Below the pieces are notes generated by a model. That model worked only from the letters and a program-made list of their open reading frames with translations. It searched no databases and was not told the DNA's origin. From assembly GCA_019119595.1 (NCBI GenBank), contig DWWS01000008.1, positions 1 to 54,405 on the forward strand: a DNA stretch of 54,405 nt. Direction: 5' to 3'. This stretch comes from Candidatus Eisenbergiella merdavium. GTDB taxonomy: Bacteria; Bacillota; Clostridia; Lachnospirales; Lachnospiraceae. Positions 50,767-54,405 of this stretch are shown one piece after another. The translations under genes were made by a program, and so were the position numbers. Position 1 is the stretch's first letter. Every line of letters begins with the position of its first letter.

Positions 50767-50795
<29 letters not shown>
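49890..50795 (+). CDS. ABC transporter ATPase (YtrB/EcsA-like)
   Basis: A 301-residue ATPase: Walker A GTNGAGKSTV, signature region in SFSKGMKKQLALIL (degenerate, SKGMK in place of SGGQ, as is common in this subgroup), Walker B YLLCDETFDGLD and ASHNLRELED. It energises the membrane protein encoded next, which overlaps it by 29 bases. Confidence 0.88.
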
Positions 50796-54341
<3,546 letters not shown>

Positions 54342-54405
54342 TCTTCAGGCACATTCAGGACAGGCTGTCCGCACGGGAGGCGGCGCCGCACCGGTTATCC
54401 GGAGC

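Overview
The window looks like a chromosomal segment of a strictly anaerobic gut Clostridium-cluster XIVa/Lachnospiraceae-type Firmicute. The reasons are strong AGGAGG ribosome sites, GC-rich genes of Firmicute families (CD3324, YitT, YtrA-like GntR, MptD-type ECF, PduU/PduT shell proteins) and oxygen-sensitive glycyl-radical chemistry. No rRNA, tRNA or CRISPR array was seen. The assignment is an inference from family content.

Region 1 (1-5250) is accessory DNA. Two very AT-rich half-ABC exporters (572-4079) are flanked by degraded gene pieces, including an IS1380-type transposase remnant, which suggests lateral transfer. After a GNAT acetyltransferase comes a compact candidate type I toxin-antitoxin pair (4914-5243) that is too small for ordinary gene callers.

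Region 2 (5345-21426) is the centrepiece: a complete glycyl-radical-enzyme microcompartment (GRM) locus for deoxysugar breakdown, of the class that couples a class II aldolase to a B12-independent 1,2-propanediol dehydratase. Two near-consensus promoters (5345 and 10028) head two transcription units and share an AAAAAxCAAC-type repeat. Unit 1 holds the dehydratase, its radical-SAM activase, a PduU-like shell protein and a EutP/PduV-like GTPase. Unit 2 holds the aldolase, a PduO-C/HbpS-like protein, CoA-acylating aldehyde dehydrogenase, alcohol dehydrogenase, four BMC-H shell proteins, PduL, a BMC-P vertex protein, PduS, a PduT-like BMC-T, a DeoR regulator and rhamnulokinase. Expected flow: L-rhamnulose is phosphorylated, cleaved to DHAP plus lactaldehyde, lactaldehyde is reduced to 1,2-propanediol, dehydrated to propionaldehyde, then dismutated to propanol and propionyl-CoA/propionyl-phosphate. 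At least four enzymes carry amphipathic encapsulation-type tails. The gaps are full of small perfect hairpins, a recurring leader motif and tandem copies of gene 3' ends.

Region 3 (21433-27242) is ordinary: AzlCD, a small zinc metallopeptidase, a CD3324 protein, an APH-family kinase, a GNAT enzyme, a MATE exporter and thiamine pyrophosphokinase.

Region 4 (27243-36314) is a probable uptake and modification system: half-ABC transporter, AraC regulator, MptD-type ECF transporter (S, T and double ATPase, the last fused in frame to a methyltransferase), then two more methyltransferases and a membrane protein. The two parts share a nearly identical 16-bp operator-like site, so they are probably co-regulated. 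The substrate is unknown.

Region 5 (36315-46683) carries drug and metal handling: a TetR/MATE pair with matching palindromes, a VapD-like protein with a small partner, YitT, a MerR regulator, a heterodimeric ABC exporter preceded by a 28-codon leader ORF and a terminator (BmrB-BmrCD-like attenuation), and a CDF cation exporter.

Region 6 (46923-end) has a lipoprotein, phosphoglycerate mutase, a YtrA-type GntR/ABC unit with a classic operator, and enolase.
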